From Zelonia costaricensis (taxonomy: Eukaryota > Euglenozoa > Kinetoplastea > Trypanosomatida > Trypanosomatidae), in the NCBI GenBank assembly GCA_030849075.1, contig JASAOO010003012.1, positions 1 through 17,220 of the forward strand: 17,220 nt of DNA, in the 5' to 3' direction. Positions 1-8,985 of this stretch are shown piece by piece; the first letter of the stretch is position 1, and every line of letters begins with the position of its first letter. The translations under genes and the position numbers were made by a program. The notes under the pieces were generated by a model. That model saw nothing but the letters and a program-made list of their open reading frames with translations, made no database searches and was not told the DNA's origin.

Positions 1-77
1 GTGAGGTCGTTGATGTTGCTGAGGAGGCCGCCGCAAACCTCGAGTGTTCGCTGCCTTGGCGCCCCCGTCAGCGGCAT
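1..77 (-). CDS. possible 5' end of a gene cut by the left edge (unrecognised, ARM/HEAT-like flavour)
   Basis: An ATG at 77 on the minus strand opens a frame that runs off the window. Its residues include LEVCGGLLSNINDL, which reads like a helix of an armadillo/HEAT repeat, and its codons end mostly in C or G. An in-frame TGA lies shortly upstream. A pyrimidine-rich run ending in CAG (about 150-138) could be a spliced-leader acceptor, and the ATG at 77 is the first ATG after it. A second minus-strand frame, opening with an ATG at 210, is also open to the edge and looks partly coding around 60-100, so an indel between the two frames is possible. Only about 25 residues are visible and no function is assigned. 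The call is tentative. Confidence 0.3.
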   Translation of the reverse strand, partial: MPLTGAPRQRTLEVCGGLLSNINDL

Positions 78-1229
78 CAGGCTCTGAATATCGTGCCTTC
101 AGGCTCTTTTTCTGTCCGCACCGAATGGATGTGGCTGCTGTGGGGAAGGCTAGAGTACGAGCTAGATGGATTACCGCATGTGTGCATCCATCGCAGCACG
201 CCTCATCCATCGTAGGTCGTCATGACAACCATGATCCCATCATAGCTCTCTCAACCGAAAAGCTGTAGTCTCGGGCACCCCTGCAGTGGCCACACACCAG
301 AGCAGGAGTGCTCGTTGTTGCTTGCTGGGCTTCGACAAGGGAGCTGGCGTCCCAGCCCCACCCCGCACCCCTCTCGAGACTCGTGCCCTAGAGTGAGGAG
401 GTTGGGGGTGGGAGCTGACACAGCAATCGGCAGAGCGGGGCGAGCACACGAAAGAGTGCAGAAGAAGCCAACACACAGAAAAAGCACGATGGAGTGCTGA
501 AAGTGGTGCAGGATGAACGGAACATCAGCGCCGCCATCGAAGCAGCGGACAAACTCGTGGAGGAGGACTGGCGAGGAGCAGAGAGGGGAGACGCGGAAGG
601 AGGAGGCATGCAACATGGGCTGCAGCTCACATCTTTAGTGGAGGCCAGCCTCGGCGCGGCGACTAGCAACGGCCGGCGTGTGCAGTACACATAGAGCACA
701 CCCAAGGGCGCCGCGAGCTTGGTTGAGCTCACCAGGCGCCGCTGTACACGGTGGAGATGTTGGACGCACAAGCGCTGAGGCCGCGAACCAGGAAGGCTGC
801 CCGCCGGCTCACAGATGCGCCTAAGGCGGTGGCGTCAGAGTGCCGGGAGTGACAGCGTCGGATGTGCGGCGCCATTGCAACGCGGAGGCGCGCAGCCGTG
901 CAGCCGTTGGTGGTGTGCAGCGGGCATGCGTGGTGAGCAGCGAGTGTGTGTGGAATCGGCCGTGTGTGAGAGGCGTGGTGTGCCTTCTCGGGGTGTGGCC
1001 GTGTCGGCGTGCACGTGTGTGTCGGGGTACAGAGGGAGAGAAGTGGTGGTGGTGTTCCCGTGGACGGCACCAGCGCTGGTGGAGGGGGGGGGGCGTCGCG
1101 AAGAGAGCGGCGGCAGTGGCGGCCGGCGACACGGCACCGTAGCGCGCGCGGTGTCACGATGCAGCGCGGACTGGCGCGGCNGCGTACGTCATGAGCAGAG
1201 ACCGCCCCGCCACGAAGGAGGGGAGGGGG

Positions 1230-1247
1230 CAGCAGCAGCAGCAGCAG
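1230..1247. repeat. CAG trinucleotide microsatellite (6 units)
   Basis: Six perfect CAG units follow a G-rich stretch in the left spacer. On the transcribed minus strand this reads as CTG. No supported gene covers it. Confidence 0.9.
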
Positions 1248-1648
1248 TGCCTCAGATGCACGTGCACTGCTCAGGCGCGCCATCCTTCGCCCACGCGTTG
1301 TCTGTGTGTCTTGGGCAGAAGTTCGGATTACAATACAAAAGATCGCCGCCGAGCGCGCGGCGGGGGACACTTATTTGGCGCGTGCGAAAAGAAAGCGAAA
1401 ACACAACGAAACAATTAAAAACGATCGAGAAGAGGGGGAAGAGAGGGGAACGGAGTGTGCTCAGCACATACGCCTGGCAGTATCCAGTGTTGTTGACCTC
1501 ACACGATGGATCTGAAGGGGGAAAGGGCGTCTGCAGTCCCAGCGGCAGCCGGCGAGGCACGCGAAGAACGCAAACAACGGAAGCGGGAGAGCCAGGCGCG
1601 CCGGTGCAGCACCCACGCTGCCACCGCGCACGCGTCCCTACATGCGCC

Positions 1649-1938
1649 TCCACCGCAGCGTGCAACGACACGCCCGCACGCGGTGACGGTGGTGCAAGCA
1701 AGAAAGCGAGAAACGAGGGAAACTGCGCAGAACCGCTGATGCACTACCGCCGCGTCGCCCGCGTACCCGAGATCGCGTCGTGGCCACTGATGNTCCACCA
1801 CAGCGTGCAACGACACGCCAGCATGCGACAACGGTGGTGCAAGCAAGAAAGCGAGAAACAAGGGAAACTGCGCAGAACCGCTAACGCACTACCGCCGCGA
1901 CGCACGCGTACCCGAGACCGCGTCGTGGCCACTTACGC
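1649..1938. repeat. two-copy direct tandem repeat, 145-bp unit
   Basis: Copy 1 (1649-1793) and copy 2 (1794-1938) align along their whole length at an offset of exactly 145 bases. By eye there are roughly 14 mismatches, mostly transitions, and no indel. The shared core includes GGTGGTGCAAGCAAGAAAGC. The single N at 1793 falls at the junction. Neighbouring sequence does not continue the repeat. The length is not a multiple of three and no supported gene covers it. It may be a local duplication in the 3' UTR/spacer, and the assembly could have collapsed further copies. Confidence 0.85.
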
Positions 1939-2486
1939 ACCGCGGACACCGGCGGTGGACACGAGTCGCGGAGCGGGAGAGAGACGGCGGTAGTTGGCAA
2001 GCGGACGCGAGACAGAGCTAGAGGAAGACACGCAGAAGAGAGCGCACTGCCATTTGGTGGTGGTGGCGGGGAGGGGAAGGCAGATGCGAGAAGAGACAAG
2101 AAGGGGGGGCTGTGCACGGGGGAGGGGGCTGTACGAGGCCCAGAAATCGAACGGTGACGTCAGGGACGGACGGTGGAGCATGAAAGGAGATACATGGGAG
2201 AAGTCAAAGCTACGAAGAAAGGCCACACAAGGCTGCCTGCCTGCACCGCACATCTTATGCCGGCTGACGTGTAAGATGTCGCACGGCGTGCGGTGCGGCG
2301 ATTGGCAACGTGGGGAGGAAAAGAGAAAACACACCTGCCCATACGCGCCGCACGCGAGCGGTGCATGTGGCTGCACCTCCGCAATGAAGTGCACATGGCA
2401 GCGGGCAGGGCTGGTTGGCTTGTGCACATGTGCGCTGGCAGTCTGTCCAGCGGACAAGGAGCAGACAACGAGCCGCAGGGCTCAGC

Positions 2487-3743
2487 TCACACCGACACAG
2501 CGGCCACAGCGTGAGCGTCGTCCGTGTCGCACATCACTGGGTTCACATTGGAACAGCGGCGCTGCATCTGGGCGCCCGACTGCTCGGTCGTGTAGACGCT
2601 GACGGGCATTGGCGCCTCAACCACCTGCCTGTTGCCGTACATGAGCGTCGTGGGCTGCGGCTGCATCATCATCTGCGACGGGGCCCGGCTGTAGTGCGAC
2701 CCCGCCACGGACATCATCTCGCAGTCATTCTGCCACACACCGGCCTCCGCCGCCCCGGCACCACCGTGGAAGCTGGAGCGGCGACTGCACCCGGCCCTGC
2801 TCGCAGCGCCGTCGTGGAAGGAGCGGTTGCTGAAGTCGCCGTAGCCGCTGTGGCACGAGCGGAAGGAGTTGGCACGCGACATGTCACCCCGCTGCGACGC
2901 GGCACAGCAAGACTCGTGGGCGTACGCACTCTCCGCCACGGCGGTGGATCCGGCGCAGCAGCAGCACCCGTTGCACGCCAGGCACGCCACGAGCGCGATG
3001 ATGAGGCCAACGGCAACGGCACCCCCGGCCGCGATGCCAACAATGGCGCCAATACTCAGCCCGGTGCTCTTCCCCGCATTGGGGTCAGCTGTGGTGGTCG
3101 TCGTTGTTGATGGCACGCTCAGATCGATCGCGCAGAAGGTGTAGTACTGACGGGAGATCCAAGTGTAGTAGGTCCACTCGGAGGCGCTGCTGTCCGCCCA
3201 GCCCAGAGCTGCGCCGGCTCGAACAGCCATGCCGTAGCGCTGCAGGTATGTGCCTGGGTACTTCTCCCTGACGTTCGTGCCGTTCCGCCAGTAGTTGCGC
3301 ACCAAAAAACTCACCATGCGGGCCTGCGGCAGGCCGTCGGGGTGGCGGTTGCCCTCGAAGAAGGGCACCGCGTTGTCTTTCCCGGCGTACCGTCCCTCGT
3401 CCCAGTGCCAGATGCAGTGCAGCGACGCCGTTGTCGTGTTGCAACTCGAATTCGACAGCATCGTGGAGGCGCCCATGTAGCCGACGGCGGTCTGGATGTT
3501 CCAGGAGTTCATCTGGCTGAGTGTCTTCTCGTACACGGCTTCCGTCACCATGGGGAGCAGCACGCCACCTTCCTCTCTGCAGGCCGTCTGATGTTCGAAC
3601 CGCGACACGGTTTTGGGTTTGTACTTGATGGTGATGTCCAACTCAGTGACCTCGTACGGAGGCGCCGCAGCGTGGGCGGCAGTGGCAGCGAAGACGATCA
3701 GCAGCAGCGCGCACAGCTGCAGCAGCAGACGCGGCAGCGGCAT
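2487..3743 (-). CDS. type I membrane protein with a C-type-lectin-like ectodomain
   Basis: The 418-residue product is built like a surface or endosomal receptor. Residues 1-26 form a signal peptide ending in Ala residues. Residues 28-206 match the C-type-lectin-like fold: F-x5-C55 followed by GG, VGYMGAS (the WIGL position), WHWDEGR (113-119), a GLP segment and a closing FCAI at 203-206. Cys55/Cys204 and Cys101/Cys110 are likely disulphide pairs. N98, N102 and N154 lie in N-glycosylation sequons. A Ser/Thr stalk (about 210-219) leads to a membrane helix (about 229-257) and a cysteine cluster, CNGCCCC, suited to palmitoylation. The tail of about 155 residues has basic-residue-plus-Ser sites (near 293, 323 and 398). 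No EPN/QPD or WND calcium-sugar motif is visible, so classical sugar binding is doubtful. The start at 3743 is the only in-frame ATG before the signal peptide and the first after a good acceptor. The fold is fairly sure; the ligand is unknown. Confidence 0.85.
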   Translation of the reverse strand: MPLPRLLLQLCALLLIVFAATAAHAAAPPYEVTELDITIKYKPKTVSRFEHQTACREEGGVLLPMVTEAVYEKTLSQMNSWNIQTAVGYMGASTMLSNSSCNTTTASLHCIWHWDEGRYAGKDNAVPFFEGNRHPDGLPQARMVSFLVRNYWRNGTNVREKYPGTYLQRYGMAVRAGAALGWADSSASEWTYYTWISRQYYTFCAIDLSVPSTTTTTTADPNAGKSTGLSIGAIVGIAAGGAVAVGLIIALVACLACNGCCCCAGSTAVAESAYAHESCCAASQRGDMSRANSFRSCHSGYGDFSNRSFHDGAASRAGCSRRSSFHGGAGAAEAGVWQNDCEMMSVAGSHYSRAPSQMMMQPQPTTLMYGNRQVVEAPMPVSVYTTEQSGAQMQRRCSNVNPVMCDTDDAHAVAAVSV

Positions 3744-3827
3744 GGCTCTGGTGAGGAGTAGAGGAGGTGCGGTGCGTTGTGCTGGTGGTGGTGGGCCGCT
3801 GCGCAGGTGGGGGCACCGGGTGAAAAC

Positions 3828-3860
3828 CTTCGAGAGAGAAGAGCGGAGAAGAGGCACGCG
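3828..3860 (-). promoter_or_regulatory. likely spliced-leader acceptor of the lectin-like gene
   Basis: On the minus strand a pyrimidine tract (TTCTCTCTCG and the preceding CT-rich bases, 3860-3831) is followed by AAG at 3830-3828. Splicing here would leave an 84-base 5' UTR with no ATG before the start at 3743. Kinetoplastid trans-splicing uses such tract-plus-AG signals. The exact AG is inferred. Confidence 0.5.
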
Positions 3861-6479
3861 TGCACTCGACACGGCAGCGGAGTTGGGAGAAAAAGAAAAG
3901 AGGCGAGCGGCCTGTACGGTGTGCACCGGGGGCGGGGGAGCGCGGGGGCAAACCACAAACAAAGAAGCGAGCACGGAGTTATGCACACGTGGGAGGGGTG
4001 AAGCGAGGAGAGAAGAGAGGGAGAGGGAGGGGGGCCGAGAAGCGCACGAGAACACGGAAAGGAGGAGCAAAAGATACTAGAAAAGAAGGGGGAAGGGCAC
4101 AGAGACGACACCACTGCCGGGGGAGGGGGTGAGCGGGCCGCTGTCTGGGGTTGGGCGTGGGCCTGCTTGCGTCTCCGTACGAGGTAGACGCCAGTAACCG
4201 GCACGGGCGGGGGGAGGGGAAGAGGAAAGCGGCACGGTCGTGGCCGGCAGGGAGGGGGCAGGTGGGGGGGGGGCGTGAGGGGGGAGGCTGGGATGCGGTG
4301 AGGGGAAAGCAGGGATCGCACGGGGATGCGCAGATGCAGGCGTACACAGGTGACGGAGGCTGGTGCGAGTGAGATGTGCAGGGGCGAGTGTGCAAGTCTG
4401 CGGGCGTGTGGGCGTGCGCGGTCGACTGCGGCGAGGTCCTGGGGTGCCTTCGTTTAGTGTGACTGCGCAGACGCACACGGGTGTGATGGAGGAGGGGAGA
4501 CGCGCAGCAAGGGCGGGTGGACGTACGCAGCCGCAGCGCGTTGGGTGTGGCGAGAGGAGAGCAGCAGAAGGGGAGCCGAGGTGAGAGAGGGAGGCGGCGC
4601 AGCGAGCGCAGAGAAGTCGTCAGCGCGTGAGCGCATCCATGCGTGCCGCGTGGGCTGCCCGCCATGGCACTCTGCCAAGGTGCGGAGAGGGGCTGGACGA
4701 TGTGCATGTACGTGCCCGTACGTGACGCGCGTCCTCCACGACCGACGGCGAGGAGCAGCAGGGAGACGGCGCACAAGAGAGACGCTGACGCACGTGCATC
4801 TTTGCCGTGGACACACGACCACCCGCAGCGAGCACGCACGCCGCGGGCACACGAGCAGAAGTCGTGGGGGAGGGAGCGGGTGTGAGCACCACGGAAAGAA
4901 AACAACACGGGCCGACACCGCCAGCCAGGGACACATCGGCACCGGAGCTGGACGTCGCCGTCAGCTGGTAGATGCGGAGCCACACCCCTCAGTACACAAT
5001 TGAGAGGAGAACACACACCTCATGCGAAGAGCAGAATTCGAAAAGTGGAGTTGAGCGAAGAGACCTGACGATGCCGGCGGAGTGCTGACGTTGCCACAAC
5101 GTCGTACATGGCAAAGGAAGCAGCGCCGCAGCGCTTACTACCGGATGGAAGGAGCCAGCCGAGTTCAGCACAGCAGCGTGCACACCGTGTCACAGGAACG
5201 CGCATCCTTTGTCTTCCAATACGCTGCGTCCTGACGCTGCTCAACAGAGCAAAGTAGCAGAGGCGGAGAGGGGAGGGGGGACCGGAGGCACGCGTGAGGC
5301 CGAAATGGGGGCAGAGCGAAACACCGCCATTTGAGGAAGGGACGTGCAGGCCAAAATGCTTCGATGCACGGGGGCTGGTGAGAGTTGGCCTGCAGCGCAC
5401 CCCTCTGCAGCCCCAAAAAGGAGCGCCGTCCGCCGTGCACGGCGTGGCAACGCTGGACGGCGGTGCGTGCGTTTCCAGAGAGCGGTGGTGCGTCGATCAC
5501 CGCTGCGGCGGGGTGGGGGTGCCGAATGCACGTCGAGTTGGAGAGGGGCTGGGATCGCCACGTCACGCAAGGAGGGGGGTGCAGCGGCACTCGCGTACGC
5601 GCTGCCTCTGTGTGTGTGGCGTGCGAGTGTGTGCTTTCTTTCGCAGGCTGCCGGAGATAGTGCCAGCGGCGAGGGCGGGGGCGGCCGCACCTCCTTTAGA
5701 GCCCTCGCTGCCGCGTCAGTGCAACACGGCATGAGGACGCTGCGCGACGCGTCGGCGCTGGGGCTGACGATCTCACATCCGTCGCTGCTGCAGTCCGTGG
5801 ATGCGAGCGGGGGTACAAGCGCAGGGTCCTGCCCCGCGGTCGCTGCAGGGTCGCTCCTGGGTTCACGCAGCGGCTGGGGCTGAGGAAGAGCACAGTGGGG
5901 AGAAGAGGGAACGGAGCTGTGTCGGTACAAGGGTATTGAAGGGAACTAAGAACAAGGTGGCGGGCGGCGGCGGCCGTACTGGGCACAACGCGGCGCTCTG
6001 TGAGCTGTGAAAACGGAGGCAGGCGGCAGGCGGCAGAGGGGAGGGGGGTGGCCTCAGTGTCAGCGTCACCGTGCTGCGGGGCTTGTGTGTGCATGTCCGC
6101 ACGCGTAGGGACAGAGGGGGAAGTGAAGACAGGAGGCCGAGATTCAGCAACGCCGCTGTGCGGTGTGTGTGTGTGTCAACGGGAGACGTGGTCTGGGCCC
6201 AGTGCGCGACGCAGAAGAGCAACCCATGTGAGCCCTTCATGCAGGCAGAGGAGCGCACGCATTGTGAGTGCACACCGAACACTTGATGAAGGAGGGGGGT
6301 TGCCTGTCTCCCTCCCATCTCCTCGCGGCGCCCCCAGGAGGAAGGGGGAAGTGTGCAACTGTGCGCACTGCCACAGACGACAGCGAGCTCGTGAGAGCGC
6401 ATAGCCGTCAACGCTCCTTCCCCCTTTCCTCTCGGCTTGGTCCTTGAAGCGAATTGCACACCGATGTACGCACTCAGAG

Positions 6480-6503
6480 GCACACACACGCGCACACACA
6501 CAC
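6480..6503. repeat. CA dinucleotide-rich tract
   Basis: An interrupted (CA)n run with CG insertions lies about 30 bases downstream (in the transcribed sense) of the TAG stop of the WD40 gene, in its 3' UTR. On the transcript it reads as GU repeats. Confidence 0.8.
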
Positions 6504-6531
6504 AGGACCACAGAGACGCACCGCAACGACG

Positions 6532-8508
6532 CTAGACGTGTGCACTGGCACAGGTGGTGCACACCACAATCACGCCATCCTCGCCACAGCTCACCTCGTA
6601 CGAGCCCTCCACCTTGACGTCGGTGATGGGCGAGCGGTGCAGGGGGAGCTGGGAGGCAAAGTGGACGAGGTTGGCGTTCAGCCCCGCCTGCGAGAGGTAC
6701 AAGTTCCCGCTGCGCGGCACCTCGCCTGCCGCGGCGACGAAGGCGCGGGCCGGGAGCGCCGACTTTGCCGCCCGGTCACGAGCCCGCAAGTTCCAAAAGT
6801 AGATGCAGCCGTCCTCGCCGCCGCAGAAGATCTCGGCGTCGGTATTGCCGAAGGAGGTGGGCGACCGCGCCTTGGTGTTGTTCTCGGTGCCGGTGAAGCG
6901 GAAGGGCAGCAGCTCGCCTGTTAGAAGGTCCCACATGCGCATCAGCCCTCCGCGGTAGGAGGTGAGCAGGAACGTCGAGGAGGGCGACACCGCCAGCGAG
7001 CAGATCTCCAGTGCGATGGGCGACACGAGGGAGGCGGTCAGCACCCCCGTCGCCACGTCCACGACGCGCACGGCGCCATCCTTCGAGGCGGCGAAGTAGG
7101 AGGTGCCCGTCCGGTTGACGGCGAGGGCGACGACGCCGTAGCTACCAAAGAGGTGCTCGTACAGCTTCGTGCACGTGTGGAGGTCCCAGACGCAGACGGT
7201 GCCCTCCGACAACCCCGTCACGGCGAGCGTGCCGCAGGGAAAGAAGCAGCCGGCGTACACGTCGGCGACGTGCGTGAGGGCGTCGACGGCGCCGTCGCCG
7301 GCCGGGCACGCGACGCCCGTGTCGAGCAAGGCCTGCACATTGAGCACGAGGGCCTGCGCACCGCCCCAACACAGCAGCCGCATGCCGCAGCGGCGCAAGT
7401 CGCGGATGGGTCGGCGGTGGTGGTGCAGCAGCACCGCCCGCTCCGCCCCGCCCACCTCCCCACCCGCGCCGCCGGCGTCCGCGCTGCCGGCGGTGGTCGA
7501 CGGCCCGGTTGGGATCCAGAGGACGGCGCCGGTGTCGGTGGCCGCGACGACGGCGCTGTGGCTGAGAAAGGGTTGGCAGGCCGTGAGCTTGACGCACGCA
7601 CGCCCGTCACCGGGGGCAAGGCTCGGGAACGTGCTGCGCACCAACGCGCTGGCGTCTATGGAAACAAACGGCTCCGTGGCCGGCAGCTGCGCCTCGAGTG
7701 GGGCGGAGAGCGAAGTGATGGTGGCGCGCTGACGCCGCCGCACGAGTTCGGGGTGCTGCCGCGTCATCAGCTCGTACGAGAAGGACTGCTGGAAGACGGT
7801 GCGCAGCGGCCGCGTCAGCTCCACCGGTGGCGGCATGCACACGTTTCCGTGTCGGCAGTAGTTGGAGCAGTCGACGCTGCCAGCCTGCGTGCGGATGTAC
7901 TGAAGCAGCTGCGCGCGGCCCAGCTCCGCCGTCCACCCGCGGTACTCCGGGTACACATTGCTGCTCTCCGCGACGGTCTTGCACGTCAGGAGGTAGGTCA
8001 GCTTCTGGAAGTGCTCACGGCTGATCGACCGCTCCAACGGCTTGATGCCGCGCATAAAGAAGTTGAACGTGCGCTGGTCGTTGTCGCCCTCGACGAGCTC
8101 CATGTACTGCTGCTGCGCCAACAGGAAAGGGAGGGAGCGGACAAGCGAGGCGGCCGGCGACGTCCCCTCCGGGCGCAGGCCGCTCTTCGTCACGGCCTTG
8201 GTCTGCAGCTTCTTGAGATTCTTCTGCGCGCCGTCCCAGTTGCTCTCCTCCACCGCGCGACTCAGGCCGCGTAGCGTTTTACGAAGGTAGTGCTCCCCGC
8301 GAAACTGACTGGTCGCCTCCTCCCGAAGCACCTGCGCGGCCGCCGTGAAGCCTTCCTCGATGAGCCACGTCACGACGATCTGAACCATCTCGCTGCGCGT
8401 CACGTCGTTTGCCTCGATGTCCACGATGGGGGTGGGGGCGAAGGCGGCGTGTTCGGGGCCGGCGGATTCGCCGTGGCCGCCGTTCATCGGCGAGGCCTGG
8501 AAGCTCAT
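6532..8508 (-). CDS. LisH-CTLH-WD40 repeat protein, WDR26/Gid7-like
   Basis: The product has 658 residues. Residues about 38-66 form a LisH helix pair (MVQIVVTWLIEEGFTAAAQV followed by LREEA). A CTLH/CRA-like helical region spans about 70-250, with FLLAQQQYMELVEG, KLTYLLTCKTV and a GW at 191-192 before LLQYI. The C-terminal half is a WD40 propeller: blade ends VLWIPTG (329), VCVWDLHTC (438), VRVVDVATG (480), MRMWDLLTG (523) and IYFWNLRAR (569) are visible. This order is that of WDR26/Gid7, the WD40 subunit of the GID/CTLH ubiquitin ligase; TOPLESS-type corepressors share LisH-CTLH-WD40 too. Some blades are poorly conserved, and an insert rich in Gly/Ala (about 337-357) interrupts the second. 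The ATG at 8508 lies shortly before the LisH. The domain call is confident; membership of a GID-type complex is inference. Confidence 0.88.
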   Translation of the reverse strand: MSFQASPMNGGHGESAGPEHAAFAPTPIVDIEANDVTRSEMVQIVVTWLIEEGFTAAAQVLREEATSQFRGEHYLRKTLRGLSRAVEESNWDGAQKNLKKLQTKAVTKSGLRPEGTSPAASLVRSLPFLLAQQQYMELVEGDNDQRTFNFFMRGIKPLERSISREHFQKLTYLLTCKTVAESSNVYPEYRGWTAELGRAQLLQYIRTQAGSVDCSNYCRHGNVCMPPPVELTRPLRTVFQQSFSYELMTRQHPELVRRRQRATITSLSAPLEAQLPATEPFVSIDASALVRSTFPSLAPGDGRACVKLTACQPFLSHSAVVAATDTGAVLWIPTGPSTTAGSADAGGAGGEVGGAERAVLLHHHRRPIRDLRRCGMRLLCWGGAQALVLNVQALLDTGVACPAGDGAVDALTHVADVYAGCFFPCGTLAVTGLSEGTVCVWDLHTCTKLYEHLFGSYGVVALAVNRTGTSYFAASKDGAVRVVDVATGVLTASLVSPIALEICSLAVSPSSTFLLTSYRGGLMRMWDLLTGELLPFRFTGTENNTKARSPTSFGNTDAEIFCGGEDGCIYFWNLRARDRAAKSALPARAFVAAAGEVPRSGNLYLSQAGLNANLVHFASQLPLHRSPITDVKVEGSYEVSCGEDGVIVVCTTCASAHV

Positions 8509-8814
8509 GGTGAGCTCTGCGGACTTCCGTGTTCACTCCGGCAGCCGGTGAGCCACCAGGACACAGTGAGGGAGGTGCCGCTGAGGTAAACTGCCGGGCG
8601 ACGTGGCTTGGCGTGCACAGCGCCAATGGGTGAAGGCGTGTTGGGATACAACGTGGGGGTGGGGTGAGTAGGAGCGGCGGGTAGAAGCGGGCAACGGCAA
8701 TGGGCGGTGCTCCGTGTGCACCCCACGTCGAGCAAGAGGGGAGACGAGACAGTGTGATGGGGATGGGCAGAGGGTGGCGCATGGGTGGCCACAACTTCGC
8801 GCCCCCTGCGCCCC

Positions 8815-8845
8815 CCCCAACCCCCTCCAATTGGAGGGGGTGGGG
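8815..8845. repeat. inverted repeat / potential stem-loop with 20-base perfect palindrome
   Basis: The 20 bases 8821-8840 (CCCCCTCCAATTGGAGGGGG) are a perfect palindrome. The 8820/8841 pair extends it to 22 bases. Skipping one bulged A at 8819 adds four more C-G pairs to 8815/8845. It lies about 310 bases before the WD40 ATG on the transcribed strand. In RNA the central AAUU would form the loop or last pairs of a very stable hairpin. Depending on the poly(A) and splice sites it belongs to the upstream 3' UTR or the downstream 5' flank. Confidence 0.8.
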
Positions 8846-8985
8846 CGTACAAGTCGCTGCTCGATGGAGTCACATGGTGGATGAAGAGTGCTAGGCGGCC
8901 TGCTCAGCCAACACCAAGAGCTCACAGTACCGTCACGGAGCAACGAGGAGAAGCACGTGACCGACCTGTTCACGTAGCCGGGAAG

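Larger units (their letters stand above)
78..2486. other. non-coding spacer between the lectin-like gene and the left-edge gene
   Basis: No convincing gene lies here. The plus strand is purine-rich in long stretches (for example 1420-1450 and 2070-2125), so the minus transcript is pyrimidine-rich, as in trypanosomatid UTRs and processing regions. Open frames on both strands are low-complexity (Arg/Ala/Pro/His) and overlap one another. The part just left of 2487 is the 3' UTR of the lectin-like gene. The spacer holds a 145-bp tandem duplication, a CAG run and two single N bases (1181, 1793). Confidence 0.6.
3744..6531. other. 2.8-kb spacer: 3' UTR of the WD40 gene and 5' flank of the lectin-like gene
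   Basis: This is the longest gene-free stretch between two complete genes. From 3744 to about 4620 it is strongly purine-rich on the plus strand (many GA and G runs), giving pyrimidine tracts on the transcript. From about 4620 to 6530 composition is more mixed. Several minus-strand frames of 120-345 codons exist, but they are rich in Pro/Ser/His/Cys, overlap one another and several lack a convincing ATG. No RNA gene or known mobile element was recognised. A CA/GT run lies at 6480-6503 just past the WD40 stop. Confidence 0.55.

Noticed and set aside
729..1370. Minus-strand open frame of 213 codons
   Set aside because: Most of it is Pro/His/Thr-rich translation of CA- and C-rich UTR-like DNA and it includes an ambiguous base; only the last 30 residues look protein-like, with no ATG that would make a sensible gene.
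815..1993. Plus-strand open frame of 392 codons in the left spacer
   Set aside because: It contains two ambiguous codons, is low-complexity Arg/Gly/Ala/Cys, covers a non-coding tandem repeat whose unit is not a multiple of three, and opposes the direction of every supported gene.
4620..4985. Minus-strand open frame beginning near the sequence RIYQLTATSSSG
   Set aside because: It begins at GTG rather than ATG, becomes low-complexity after about 40 codons, and has no recognisable family.
3979..5016. Minus-strand open frame of 345 codons in the long spacer
   Set aside because: It is dominated by Pro, Ser, Arg, Cys and His from pyrimidine-rich tracts, overlaps other frames of the same quality, and has no recognisable domain.
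5241..5930. Minus-strand open frame of 229 codons, with a plus-strand frame of 179 codons opposite
   Set aside because: Both strands are equally open, as expected in GC-rich non-coding DNA, and neither shows a domain or consistent codon bias.
7153..8274. Plus-strand open frame of 373 codons opposite the WD40 gene
   Set aside because: It is the antisense shadow of a gene with clear LisH and WD40 motifs; its own translation is Arg/Ala/Gly/His-rich with no domain.
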